A stretch of 6,614 bases of DNA. Source: an uncultured Lachnospiraceae bacterium (GTDB lineage Bacteria > Bacillota > Clostridia > Lachnospirales > Lachnospiraceae). The translations under genes were made by a program, and so were the position numbers. Location: contig CALYSH010000083.1 of assembly GCA_945485625.1 (NCBI GenBank), positions 1-6,614 of the forward strand, given 5' to 3'. Under the pieces are notes generated by a model. That model searched no databases. It was not told the DNA's origin and saw nothing but the letters and a program-made list of their open reading frames with translations. This document shows, piece after piece, positions 1-5,942 of the stretch (position 1 is its first letter; every line of letters starts with the position of its first letter).

Positions 1-149
1 TTCTCTTCCGCACATTTATATGGCGAGAAGCCATACATGAGCAAAAGGAAAGCCTCGCAGAGGCGATTTTGCGAATGTGGCTCCGAATTTATTCTTCTCT
101 TCCGCACATTTATATGGCGAGAAGCCATACATGAGCAAAAGGAAAGCCT
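1..149 (+). repeat. Tandem 94-bp repeat array, 1.6 copies, continues left of window
   Basis: Positions 1-55 are repeated exactly at 95-149, giving a 94-bp period; the array is cut by the window edge. Each unit contains the perfect stem TATGGC-GAGAA-GCCATA (19-35 and 113-129). The complete unit also has the stem GCCTC-GCA-GAGGC (52-64). The second copy stops 3 bp before the stop codon of the acetyltransferase gene, so the array fills the space immediately downstream of that gene. A diverged copy of the core lies on the opposite strand at 1736-1770, which marks this as a dispersed as well as a tandem element. Because 94 is not a multiple of three, the array shifts reading frame from unit to unit. 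I have an unverified memory of similar sequences in Lachnospiraceae genomes. Confidence 0.9.
43..64 (-). terminator. Possible intrinsic terminator within the repeat
   Basis: Read on the minus strand, the stem GCCTC-TGC-GAGGC (64-52) is followed by TTTCCTTTT. It lies about 90 bp past the acetyltransferase stop and could end that transcript. The stem is only 5 bp and the T tract is interrupted, so it would be weak. On the plus strand the same stem is followed by GATTTT, so it could act in both directions. Confidence 0.35.
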
Positions 150-152
150 GTA

Positions 153-608
153 TCATCCCCTATGAATATACATCCGTGTTTCGTTTCCGCTCTCTTCCTT
201 AACAAAGCAATAGAACTCCCACCCGTATCTCTCGTAGAAGGAAGTATGGGAAGTCACCAGATACAGTGTATCCACACCGGCTTCCTTCATATCATCGCAG
301 ACATACTGCAAAAGCTTCCCTGCCAGTCCCTGACAACGATAGGCCTCCTCGGTATAGACCGCACACACATTGGGTGTCAGATCCACCCTGTCGTGGAAAT
401 CATTCTCGATTACTCCCATTCCCGCAATGATATTATCCCCGTCCAGCATCACGTACCACTGGGGTACAATCATTTTCAGCCGAACCGCCGCGGTCATGCT
501 TTCTGCATATGCTTCATAGGGAATGCCCCACTTCTCATGAAACCATGCCGCCATCTGCTCCAGCATTTCCGGTCTGTCGGAAACGCGAATGATTTCATAA
601 TCTTCCAT
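153..608 (-). CDS. GNAT family N-acetyltransferase
   Basis: This is a 151-residue single-domain acetyltransferase, the usual size for the family, expected to move acetyl from acetyl-CoA to an amine. The acetyl-CoA pyrophosphate loop (motif A) is R91-CQGLAGK-98, after the strand VCAVY (81-85) and before a helix. FYERYGW (124-130) is the common C-terminal motif carrying the tyrosine near the active site. The start at 608 is chosen because AGGAG-type GAGGAG (615-620) lies 6 nt upstream. The open frame extends to 683, but that would add 25 residues unlike the family and overlap the preceding gene's end. It follows the GH130 gene by 65 bp in the same direction and is probably co-transcribed. The substrate cannot be read from the sequence; a role in acetylating a sugar amine or an antibiotic is possible but unsupported. 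Confidence 0.88.
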   Translation of the reverse strand: MEDYEIIRVSDRPEMLEQMAAWFHEKWGIPYEAYAESMTAAVRLKMIVPQWYVMLDGDNIIAGMGVIENDFHDRVDLTPNVCAVYTEEAYRCQGLAGKLLQYVCDDMKEAGVDTLYLVTSHTSFYERYGWEFYCFVKEESGNETRMYIHRG

Positions 609-634
609 AAAAAACTCCTCTCTATAAGAATGGA

Positions 635-663
635 CCGCCGAAAGATTCCTCTTTCGAATGCGG
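635..663 (-). other. Intercistronic hairpin between the GH130 and GNAT genes
   Basis: CCGC-CGAAAG-(6 nt)-CTTTCG-(3 nt bulge)-GCGG can fold into a roughly 10-bp stem in the 65-bp gap. On the transcribed strand no T run follows, so it does not look like a terminator. It could stabilise the upstream mRNA end or adjust the ratio of the two products. That role is inference. Confidence 0.4.
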
Positions 664-673
664 CCCCTCCATA

Positions 674-1657
674 TTATACACAATTGTTCTTTTTGATATA
701 TTCTACCAGTTCGTCCACCTGGGTAAATGCAAGCGCTACCACGGTATCTGCAGCACCATAATAAATCGCGATACGTCCGGTCTCCGCATCACAAAGTGTT
801 GCGCAGGGGAAACATACATTAGGCACATCTCCCACACACTCATACATGGTTTCGGGGTGAAGGATATAAGGATAACAGCGATATTTCACCTTCCAGGGCT
901 CCTCCTTATCCAGAATCGCAGCACCCATATTGTAAATCATACCATTGCAGGTCTGACCTACACCGTGGAAAATCATCAACCACCCTTCATCAATCTCAAT
1001 GGGAATCGGACCGGCACCCACCTTGGTCCAGGCCCAGTCTCTGGGCTCCAGCACATGATGATGCTCGCCCCAGTGAATCATATCCGGAGACTGACTCAGA
1101 TAGACATCACCGAAGGGGGTATGTCCGTTATCGGAAGGACGGGAAAACATTACAAAATTTCCGTTAATCTTTCGAGGGAACATAACACCGTTTCTATTGT
1201 ATGGAAGAAATGCATTGGGTAAACGATAAAAGGTCTTAAAGTCATAGGAATATGCCACACCAATGGTAGGTCCTTTATACTTTTCAAACTGAGCACACCA
1301 GGTAACATAATACTTGTCTTCAATCAGGCAGACTCTGGGGTCATAACCGTCTGCGGTACCCACGCACTCCCCGGTCTTCTCATCATAAAGCTTCAAGATA
1401 TCCGGCTCGATTTCCCAGTGGATTGCATCCGGGCTCTTCCCCAAGAACAGATGGGACTTCATGGCTTTGTCATCGCTGCGAAACACCCCCACAAAAGCAC
1501 CGTCCTTTGCAACCACCGCACTGTTAAAGACACTGTTTGCGCTGGGGATTGCATGTCTGTCAATGATAGGGTTGGCATCATAACGCCATACAATATCATT
1601 GCATCCTGCAGGTCTGTCCTGCCAGGGAATGTTGGGTAATTTTTCTCCGATAATCAT
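674..1657 (-). CDS. Glycoside hydrolase family 130 phosphorylase (beta-1,4-mannoside/mannooligosaccharide type)
   Basis: GH130 enzymes cleave beta-1,4-mannosides with phosphate, giving alpha-mannose 1-phosphate. The 327 residues form the expected five-bladed propeller length with no signal peptide, so the enzyme is cytoplasmic and acts on imported oligosaccharide. YDPRV (105-109) contains the conserved catalytic Asp, D106. R155 and R162 in NRNGVMFPRK, R173 in FSRPS, K212 in WTKVGAGP and H231 in IFHGVG match the basic phosphate-binding set known in the family. The length and these spacings resemble the GH130_2 mannooligosaccharide or mannosyl-GlcNAc phosphorylases rather than the longer mannosylglucose phosphorylases; the exact substrate is not decidable here. 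AAGGAG (1665-1670) sits 7 nt before the ATG. No transporter or mannobiose epimerase is next to it, which is unusual for a mannan locus. A palindromic operator candidate lies upstream at 1791-1806. Confidence 0.93.
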   Translation of the reverse strand: MIIGEKLPNIPWQDRPAGCNDIVWRYDANPIIDRHAIPSANSVFNSAVVAKDGAFVGVFRSDDKAMKSHLFLGKSPDAIHWEIEPDILKLYDEKTGECVGTADGYDPRVCLIEDKYYVTWCAQFEKYKGPTIGVAYSYDFKTFYRLPNAFLPYNRNGVMFPRKINGNFVMFSRPSDNGHTPFGDVYLSQSPDMIHWGEHHHVLEPRDWAWTKVGAGPIPIEIDEGWLMIFHGVGQTCNGMIYNMGAAILDKEEPWKVKYRCYPYILHPETMYECVGDVPNVCFPCATLCDAETGRIAIYYGAADTVVALAFTQVDELVEYIKKNNCV

Positions 1658-1685
1658 ATGTATTCTCCTTTTCTATTATTTACAT

Positions 1686-1751
1686 TCACCTATGGAATGC
1701 CTTATGCTTTCTTTTTCTGCTTATGCTTTGCAGCACTTTCCTTTTGCTCAT
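1686..1751 (-). other. Very short basic ORF in the GH130 leader (uncertain)
   Basis: An ATG within repeat copy C opens a 21-codon frame starting MSKRKVLQ and rich in Lys/Arg/His, ending in TGA 28 bp before the GH130 start codon. The same MSKRK beginning occurs at both copies of the left-hand repeat (37 and 131). No good ribosome binding site precedes it. It may be only a by-product of the repeat sequence, but a leader peptide is not excluded. Confidence 0.2.
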
Positions 1752-1770
1752 GTGGTTACTTCGCCATATG
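1736..1770 (-). repeat. Diverged copy of the dispersed repeat core (copy C)
   Basis: On the minus strand this stretch reads CATATGGCGA, 7 bases, then acatgagcaaaaggaaag. The left-hand copies share ATATGGCGA and the same 18-base block, separated by 8 bases. The similarity ends abruptly after the block. It lies in the leader of the GH130 gene, in inverted orientation to copies A and B, so the copies face one another across the GH130-GNAT pair. Confidence 0.8.
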
Positions 1771-1790
1771 AATTTATGAAAACAGCCCTT

Positions 1791-1806
1791 TGTAAGCATG
1801 CTTACA
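1791..1806. promoter_or_regulatory. Perfect 16-bp palindrome, probable operator
   Basis: TGTAAGCATGCTTACA equals its own reverse complement over all 16 bases. It lies 134 bp upstream of the GH130 start and 12 bp after the preceding stop. The half-sites TGTAAGC/GCTTACA are those of an ideal CcpA cre box, but with two extra central bases. This fits a LacI-family regulator or a variable-spacing cre, as expected for a sugar-catabolic gene. No convincing -35/-10 pair could be placed next to it, and no regulator gene is in the window. Confidence 0.55.
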
Positions 1807-1817
1807 CGGTCTTTATT

Positions 1818-3071
1818 TCATAAATTCGCATGGCTCTGAATCGTTTCCAGATACCGTAATTTCAGATTAGTATGATAGAAATCCTTGGTGGTACATCCTG
1901 CACGGCCACCACCGGCACAGGCGCAGGCACAGGCACAGGAGCTGTGGGCGCAGGCGCAGGAGCTATGTGCACAGGAGCTTCGATGGCTGCCGGAGGAAGA
2001 CGAACGGGGAGCAGGTACACTTACTACACGGACTCTTACATAGGTATTGGGGTTACTGGAATAATGATACTCGCCGGCTGTTTTGAAGGAAAGAAGTTCC
2101 TTGTCCTCCTTGGGAATATCCTCTTCCTTGATTTCCTCCTGGCTCTTAATCATGCTCTTACCGCAATACATACAGGTTTCCTTACCCACCTCTCTATTGC
2201 CGCCACATCCGGGACAGGAAGGATAATATTCAATCTTGGTACGTATAATCTTCTTGGTAGAACCGGAAAACCCGCTGCCCTTTGCAAAGATTTTTGCAAT
2301 TATTAGAATAGGCAGAACAAATGCCAATACTATGGGTAACAGGGAGGTGAATATCATCAAGAGGAGTATAAAAACCACAAAGATGACGTCCCAAAAAGAC
2401 GTTATTTCTACACTGTGGTCCGAGCTCTCATAGTCCTCGATTTCCTCATAATTCCGGAAGGTATAGGCATCCCAGGGATACTGCACTGCAACCGTATATT
2501 TATCACCGGCATCCAGCCCGGCCTCCCACTGCAGATAACCATCCTCCACCAGACATTCCGGAGACCATTTGGACACATTTTCCGCATTCCAGCGAATCTT
2601 CAAATGTTCCACATCAATCTCATCAAACCATCCGGGGGTAAAGGAATAAGATGCAAATGCATCCCCTTCCTCCATCTTGTACAGATGGTCTATGGTAAAC
2701 CGGAAGGTGAAATTGGCAACATCATCCTTATAATACTTATCCTTCAGATACACATTCAGATATGTTCCCCCTGATTTTTTCAATTCAATCGACTCGATGC
2801 TGTCACTGAGAGCCTGAATATTGGTACAATAGCTGTTGGGAATACCGATTTCCACCCATTCCAGTGGTCCCAGGGAATCCGACTCCAGTACCAGCCAGGA
2901 TATATCATAAATCATATTCAGGGTCCCGTCGTCATTGATATCTACCTGAATATTGTACTCTAGGATCCGGTCGGTAGGTTCTCCCGCCTGTGCGCTTCCC
3001 GGTACAAGAAAGAGGCATATCATTATCACCAGCAGGCCAAAAAGACATTTCTGTAATCTATTTTTCCTCAT
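1818..3071 (-). CDS. Membrane-anchored zinc-ribbon protein with Cys-Ala-rich tail; proposed radical SAM substrate
   Basis: This 417-residue protein has a signal peptide (1-29, hydrophobic core then SAQA|GE), an exported domain of about 195 residues rich in beta-strand and acidic residues that loosely recalls DUF2207-type proteins, and a hydrophobic stretch at 227-262. Lysines and arginine follow (260-279), so the C-terminus should face the cytosol if there is one crossing; the stretch is long enough for two short helices. A zinc ribbon C286-PG-C289...C300-MY-C303 comes next, then a charged linker, a Ser-rich run, and a tail with eight Cys (367, 372, 374, 379, 381, 383, 385, 393) ending GGGRAGC and a 24-residue follower. 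AAGGAG (3080-3085), inside the end of the radical SAM gene, sits 8 nt upstream of the ATG, and the 14-bp overlap implies coupled translation. I do not recognise a named family. The tail could instead be a metal-binding or disulfide region. Confidence 0.85.
   Translation of the reverse strand: MRKNRLQKCLFGLLVIMICLFLVPGSAQAGEPTDRILEYNIQVDINDDGTLNMIYDISWLVLESDSLGPLEWVEIGIPNSYCTNIQALSDSIESIELKKSGGTYLNVYLKDKYYKDDVANFTFRFTIDHLYKMEEGDAFASYSFTPGWFDEIDVEHLKIRWNAENVSKWSPECLVEDGYLQWEAGLDAGDKYTVAVQYPWDAYTFRNYEEIEDYESSDHSVEITSFWDVIFVVFILLLMIFTSLLPIVLAFVLPILIIAKIFAKGSGFSGSTKKIIRTKIEYYPSCPGCGGNREVGKETCMYCGKSMIKSQEEIKEEDIPKEDKELLSFKTAGEYHYSSNPNTYVRVRVVSVPAPRSSSSGSHRSSCAHSSCACAHSSCACACACAGGGRAGCTTKDFYHTNLKLRYLETIQSHANL
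1893..1979 (-). repeat. Hexanucleotide repeats encoding the SSC/CA tail
   Basis: The tail is built from TGY-GCC (Cys-Ala) and AGC-TCC (Ser-Ser) hexamers. Three units can be read, SSCAH, SSCACAH and SSCACACACA, each with more Cys-Ala pairs than the last. Such short repeats can gain or lose units by slippage, so tail length may vary between strains. Confidence 0.75.
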
Positions 3072-4440
3072 TGGCTTTTCTCCTTCTCAACGGACATTCT
3101 CCTGTCTGTCTTGCACTGTAGGCTCTGTGGAGTTCGCAATCCGGATGATTCCAGATACTCTCCCAATCATCCCGCAGCATATTTCCCAAAGGTTCCCCGT
3201 TTAAATCGCTCTGACAGGGTACCACGTTTCCACCGGGCGTAACGGCCATATTACTTAAGCAGGCTCCGCACACCGGCTTTGCCAGACCATAGGTGTCAAA
3301 CAGTTCGTCTCTCACCCATCCGGGAGAAGTAAAGCTGATTTCCATCCCGTTTGCATGGCAGTATTCGATTGCTTCCTTTAACAAAGCCTCCATCTCTTCT
3401 GAGGTTAACTGCAGGGCTTCCGACTGTTCCGTACAGGCATTTCCGGTGGTAATCAGGCCGGAACAGGTCACATAGAGGATACCCTTCTGATGTAAGAACT
3501 CCAGGGTCTTTACATAATCCCGATTCAGGGTACACAGGGGTGTATTGATGCTCACATTCAGTCCTGCCTTCACCGCATTTTCAATCCCTGCAAGGGTCTT
3601 CTCATACTGGGGTGCTCCCACCAATGTATTGTGAATCGCTTCCTCACAGGAATAGAAGGTAATCTGGCAGCTGTCCAGAGAGCTTTCCATCAGCTTCTTA
3701 CAATACTCTTCGGTAAGCCTGATACCGTTGGTGTTGAGACGGGTCACAAAGAAGCTTGCATAGTCGATCAGTTCAAACAAATCCTCCCGCATGGTAGGTT
3801 CCCCACCGGTAAAGGTCACCTGAGGGATGCATACCTCACGGCATTTATCGATAATCCGCTTCCATTCCTCCGTACTCAGTTCTTCTTCGGAAACCAGTTC
3901 CTGACCGGCCGCGTAACAGTGGATGCAGTTCTGATTACAGTGCCACTTCCCATCCTTTACCATGGCAGACACCAGAAGGTCCATCCTGTGAGGTGCTCTC
4001 ATGTAAGGCGCATAATCCCCTAAACTGATATAATCAACGGGTTCCTTGGGTACTTTTCCTCTGGCGATATCAGAAAATGTTTCCATAATGGTATAAAGAT
4101 CTCTTTTAATGATTTTCTTACTTAATAATGTATATACCTTCCGCACACGTTTGCAGGTGTTCTCCAGGATGACCTTACCGTCCTCCTCTGTAATCTCCCT
4201 GCCGTTGTATGTATTTACTTCCCTGATGAATTCTGAAAGAAGAATACTCCAGGAGGTGTTCACCGGCACAATATCCTGTCCGTTGATGATTGCAATACTG
4301 GATGCCACCTCTCCAGCCTCACACTTTGGCGGTATCAGATGAATGCGAATCACACCCGGTCCCTCCGGATTCAGTGTGGTATGCAGCACTTCCTGCATAT
4401 TCTCTTCCACATAACGTAACACTTTCTTTGGTGTTTTCAT
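3058..4440 (-). CDS. Radical SAM enzyme with SPASM/twitch-like C-terminal domain, probable peptide/protein maturase
   Basis: This 460-residue enzyme has the canonical C168-x3-C172-x2-C175 cluster motif (CNQNCIHC) for the SAM-binding 4Fe-4S cluster and the GGEP motif (212-215). The C-terminus has C394-x9-G-x4-C409, the opening signature of SPASM domains, with C391, C435 and C449 as further ligands. The usual downstream CX2CX5CX3C block is missing, so one auxiliary cluster is likelier than two. The roughly 150 residues before the core could hold a substrate-recognition (PqqD-like) domain, but I see no clear motif for it. Its gene overlaps the Cys-tail gene, and SPASM enzymes commonly modify peptides, often by thioether or C-C links; together these suggest that the Cys-rich tail is its substrate. 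GAAAGGA lies about 7 nt before the ATG, downstream of a strong promoter. A role as an activase for another protein cannot be excluded. Confidence 0.9.
   Translation of the reverse strand: MKTPKKVLRYVEENMQEVLHTTLNPEGPGVIRIHLIPPKCEAGEVASSIAIINGQDIVPVNTSWSILLSEFIREVNTYNGREITEEDGKVILENTCKRVRKVYTLLSKKIIKRDLYTIMETFSDIARGKVPKEPVDYISLGDYAPYMRAPHRMDLLVSAMVKDGKWHCNQNCIHCYAAGQELVSEEELSTEEWKRIIDKCREVCIPQVTFTGGEPTMREDLFELIDYASFFVTRLNTNGIRLTEEYCKKLMESSLDSCQITFYSCEEAIHNTLVGAPQYEKTLAGIENAVKAGLNVSINTPLCTLNRDYVKTLEFLHQKGILYVTCSGLITTGNACTEQSEALQLTSEEMEALLKEAIEYCHANGMEISFTSPGWVRDELFDTYGLAKPVCGACLSNMAVTPGGNVVPCQSDLNGEPLGNMLRDDWESIWNHPDCELHRAYSARQTGECPLRRRKANEEK
3080..3085 (-). promoter_or_regulatory. Ribosome binding site inside the radical SAM gene
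   Basis: AAGGAG lies 8 nt upstream of the ATG at 3071 and is formed by the Arg-Arg-Arg-Lys codons near the end of the radical SAM gene. It fixes the start of the Cys-tail protein and allows reinitiation by ribosomes finishing the upstream frame at 3058. Confidence 0.85.
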
Positions 4441-4474
4441 AACCCCATCCTTTCAAACCACTAAAACTAATCTC

Positions 4475-4503
4475 ATTATATAAAAAAAGCCGGACATTTT
4501 CAA
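4475..4503 (-). promoter_or_regulatory. Sigma-A-type promoter of the radical SAM/Cys-tail operon
   Basis: On the minus strand TTGAAA (4503-4498) is followed by a 17-bp spacer and a perfect TATAAT (4480-4475). Transcription should begin near 4468, giving a leader of about 28 nt that includes the ribosome binding site. The -35 box falls in the loop and inner stem of the upstream operon's terminator. Confidence 0.8.
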
Positions 4504-4516
4504 TTGAAATGTCCGG
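4482..4516 (-). terminator. Intrinsic terminator of the channel-MATE operon
   Basis: The stem CCGGACATTT/AAATGTCCGG (4507-4516 with 4490-4499), closed by a 7-nt loop, is followed on the minus strand by C then seven T. It starts 16 bp after the MATE stop codon. The loop region TTTCAATTGAAA is itself palindromic. Confidence 0.88.
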
Positions 4517-4531
4517 GTTACAGTCTATCAC

Positions 4532-5917
4532 TTAAGAAATCTCCTGATCTTCTTTTGGCATATGGCGGAAGAAGTACACCGCCAGAACCGCTGCAGGAAT
4601 GACAGACAACACAAAGGCTACCAGCTGGGCTTCCTGAATGCCCGCCAGCCCTCTTAAAGCGCTGAGAATCAAAAGACAGGGGATAAAGATAAAACCGCTT
4701 CTGGAGGCAGACAAAATGGTGGCTCCCAGCTTATGTCCGGTACTTTGCATCATCATTTCCGTTACCATACAGAATGGCAGGAACAGGACACCGATTCCAT
4801 GCAGCCTGAGAGCTCTGGTACCGATTTCGATAACCAAAGCATCGTCTCGAAACTGCTGAATCAGTCCGCCGGAGAGAATCATAAGCAGGGTGCAAAGGAT
4901 TACCATCAGACCTTCTGCAAACCAGAAGCTGAACCAATAGGCTTTCTGTACTCTTCCATATTTTTTTGCACCATAGTTGAAGGCGCTGACAGGCTGGAAG
5001 CCCTGTCCGATACCGATTGCAATGGAGAAAACAAAGAAAACGATTCTGGACACAATACTCATGGCAGCCACCGCCTCGTCTCCGTATGCACCTGCCTGCT
5101 TATTCAGAATCACGGTTGCCACGGAATTCAGTCCCTGACGAAGCAGGCTGGGAAAACCGGTGGATGTAACATCATAGAGGTACCGAAAATATGCCGCCTG
5201 TACCACACCCTTTCCCTGGGTAAGTGCCATGCGAAGGGACAGCTTACTCTGGGTTCTTCCGGTTAAGAACATACTCAGGAGAATCAGGAAACTTACAAAT
5301 TGAGAAACCGCGGTGGAAATACCCGCACCGGCAATTCCCAAATGGAAGCCAAACATCAGAACTGCATCACCGGCAATATTTAGAACCGCGCCGGTCATCA
5401 TACCGATCATACCCAGCATGGATTTGCCTTCATATCGAAGGATATTGTTCATGGTAAAGCTGGTCACCACAAAGGGAGACGCCAGTAATACATAGAAAAT
5501 ATAGGTCTTTGCATAGGGAGCAATCGTTGCGGTACTTCCCAGCCAGAATACCAGATCATCCAGACACAGGAAGCAAATTGCCTCGGCTACCAGAGCCAGG
5601 AAAAAAGCGGTAAAGAATCCCACGGAAGCAATGATTCCCGCTTCTCTTTCATCCTGCTGTCCCAGCTTTCTGGAAAGCATGCTGCCGCAGCCCTGACCAA
5701 ACAAAAAGCCGATGGCCTGAAGCAAAGCCATAAAGCCAAATACAATACCCACCGCACCGCTGGCACTGTTTCCAAGGCTTCCCACGAAGGCGGTATCTGC
5801 CAGATTGTAGATATTGGAAACCAGCATGGTACAGATGGACGGGAAGGCCAGCTTCAAAATCAGCTTTGATACCGGTGTTTTCGTCATTTTGTCATATTGT
5901 GTCTGATGTGAACTCAT
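4532..5917 (-). CDS. MATE family efflux transporter
   Basis: This is a 461-residue polytopic membrane protein of the length and roughly twelve-helix pattern typical of Na+- or H+-driven multidrug and toxic compound exporters. MATE hallmarks include AFPSICTMLVSNIYNLADTAFVG (24-46) with P26 and D41 in the first helix, NIAGDAVLMFG (180-190), GIAGAGISTAVSQ (194-206), and in the second half RQGLNSVATVILN (260-272) and GQGFQPVSAFNYGAKKYGRV (304-323). The two halves show the internal duplication of the family. The style is that of the MepA/DinF-like MATEs of Firmicutes. AAGGAG (5922-5927) lies 4 nt before the ATG. It follows the ion-channel gene by 25 bp and ends in a terminator, so the two probably form the end of one operon. 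The exported compound cannot be inferred. Confidence 0.95.
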   Translation of the reverse strand: MSSHQTQYDKMTKTPVSKLILKLAFPSICTMLVSNIYNLADTAFVGSLGNSASGAVGIVFGFMALLQAIGFLFGQGCGSMLSRKLGQQDEREAGIIASVGFFTAFFLALVAEAICFLCLDDLVFWLGSTATIAPYAKTYIFYVLLASPFVVTSFTMNNILRYEGKSMLGMIGMMTGAVLNIAGDAVLMFGFHLGIAGAGISTAVSQFVSFLILLSMFLTGRTQSKLSLRMALTQGKGVVQAAYFRYLYDVTSTGFPSLLRQGLNSVATVILNKQAGAYGDEAVAAMSIVSRIVFFVFSIAIGIGQGFQPVSAFNYGAKKYGRVQKAYWFSFWFAEGLMVILCTLLMILSGGLIQQFRDDALVIEIGTRALRLHGIGVLFLPFCMVTEMMMQSTGHKLGATILSASRSGFIFIPCLLILSALRGLAGIQEAQLVAFVLSVIPAAVLAVYFFRHMPKEDQEIS

Positions 5918-5942
5918 AGTGCTCCTTTATAAACAGCCGCCA

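Noticed and set aside
1..149. CRISPR-like repeat-spacer-repeat
   Set aside because: The repeat is 55 bp, only two copies are present, the intervening 39 bp appear to be part of a 94-bp tandem unit, and no cas gene is nearby.
37..165. Plus-strand 42-codon frame through the repeat array
   Set aside because: It is a by-product of reading a 94-bp repeat in successive frames, has no ribosome binding site and runs into the acetyltransferase gene antisense.
609..683. Upstream start for the acetyltransferase
   Set aside because: It would add 25 basic residues absent from GNAT proteins and lacks a Shine-Dalgarno site; the ATG at 608 has GAGGAG 6 nt upstream.
1791..1806. Palindrome as an intrinsic terminator of the Cys-tail gene
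   Set aside because: It has no loop and no T run on the transcribed strand, so an operator is more plausible.
1872..2306. Plus-strand Gly/Ala/Thr-rich protein resembling a low-complexity surface protein
   Set aside because: It is the antisense shadow of the Cys-Ala hexamer repeats of the minus-strand gene, which has a signal peptide, zinc ribbon and ribosome binding site.
3296..3535. Other-frame minus-strand frames inside the radical SAM and MATE genes (also 4731-4937, 5587-5775)
   Set aside because: They have no ribosome binding sites or recognisable motifs and lie wholly within well-supported genes.
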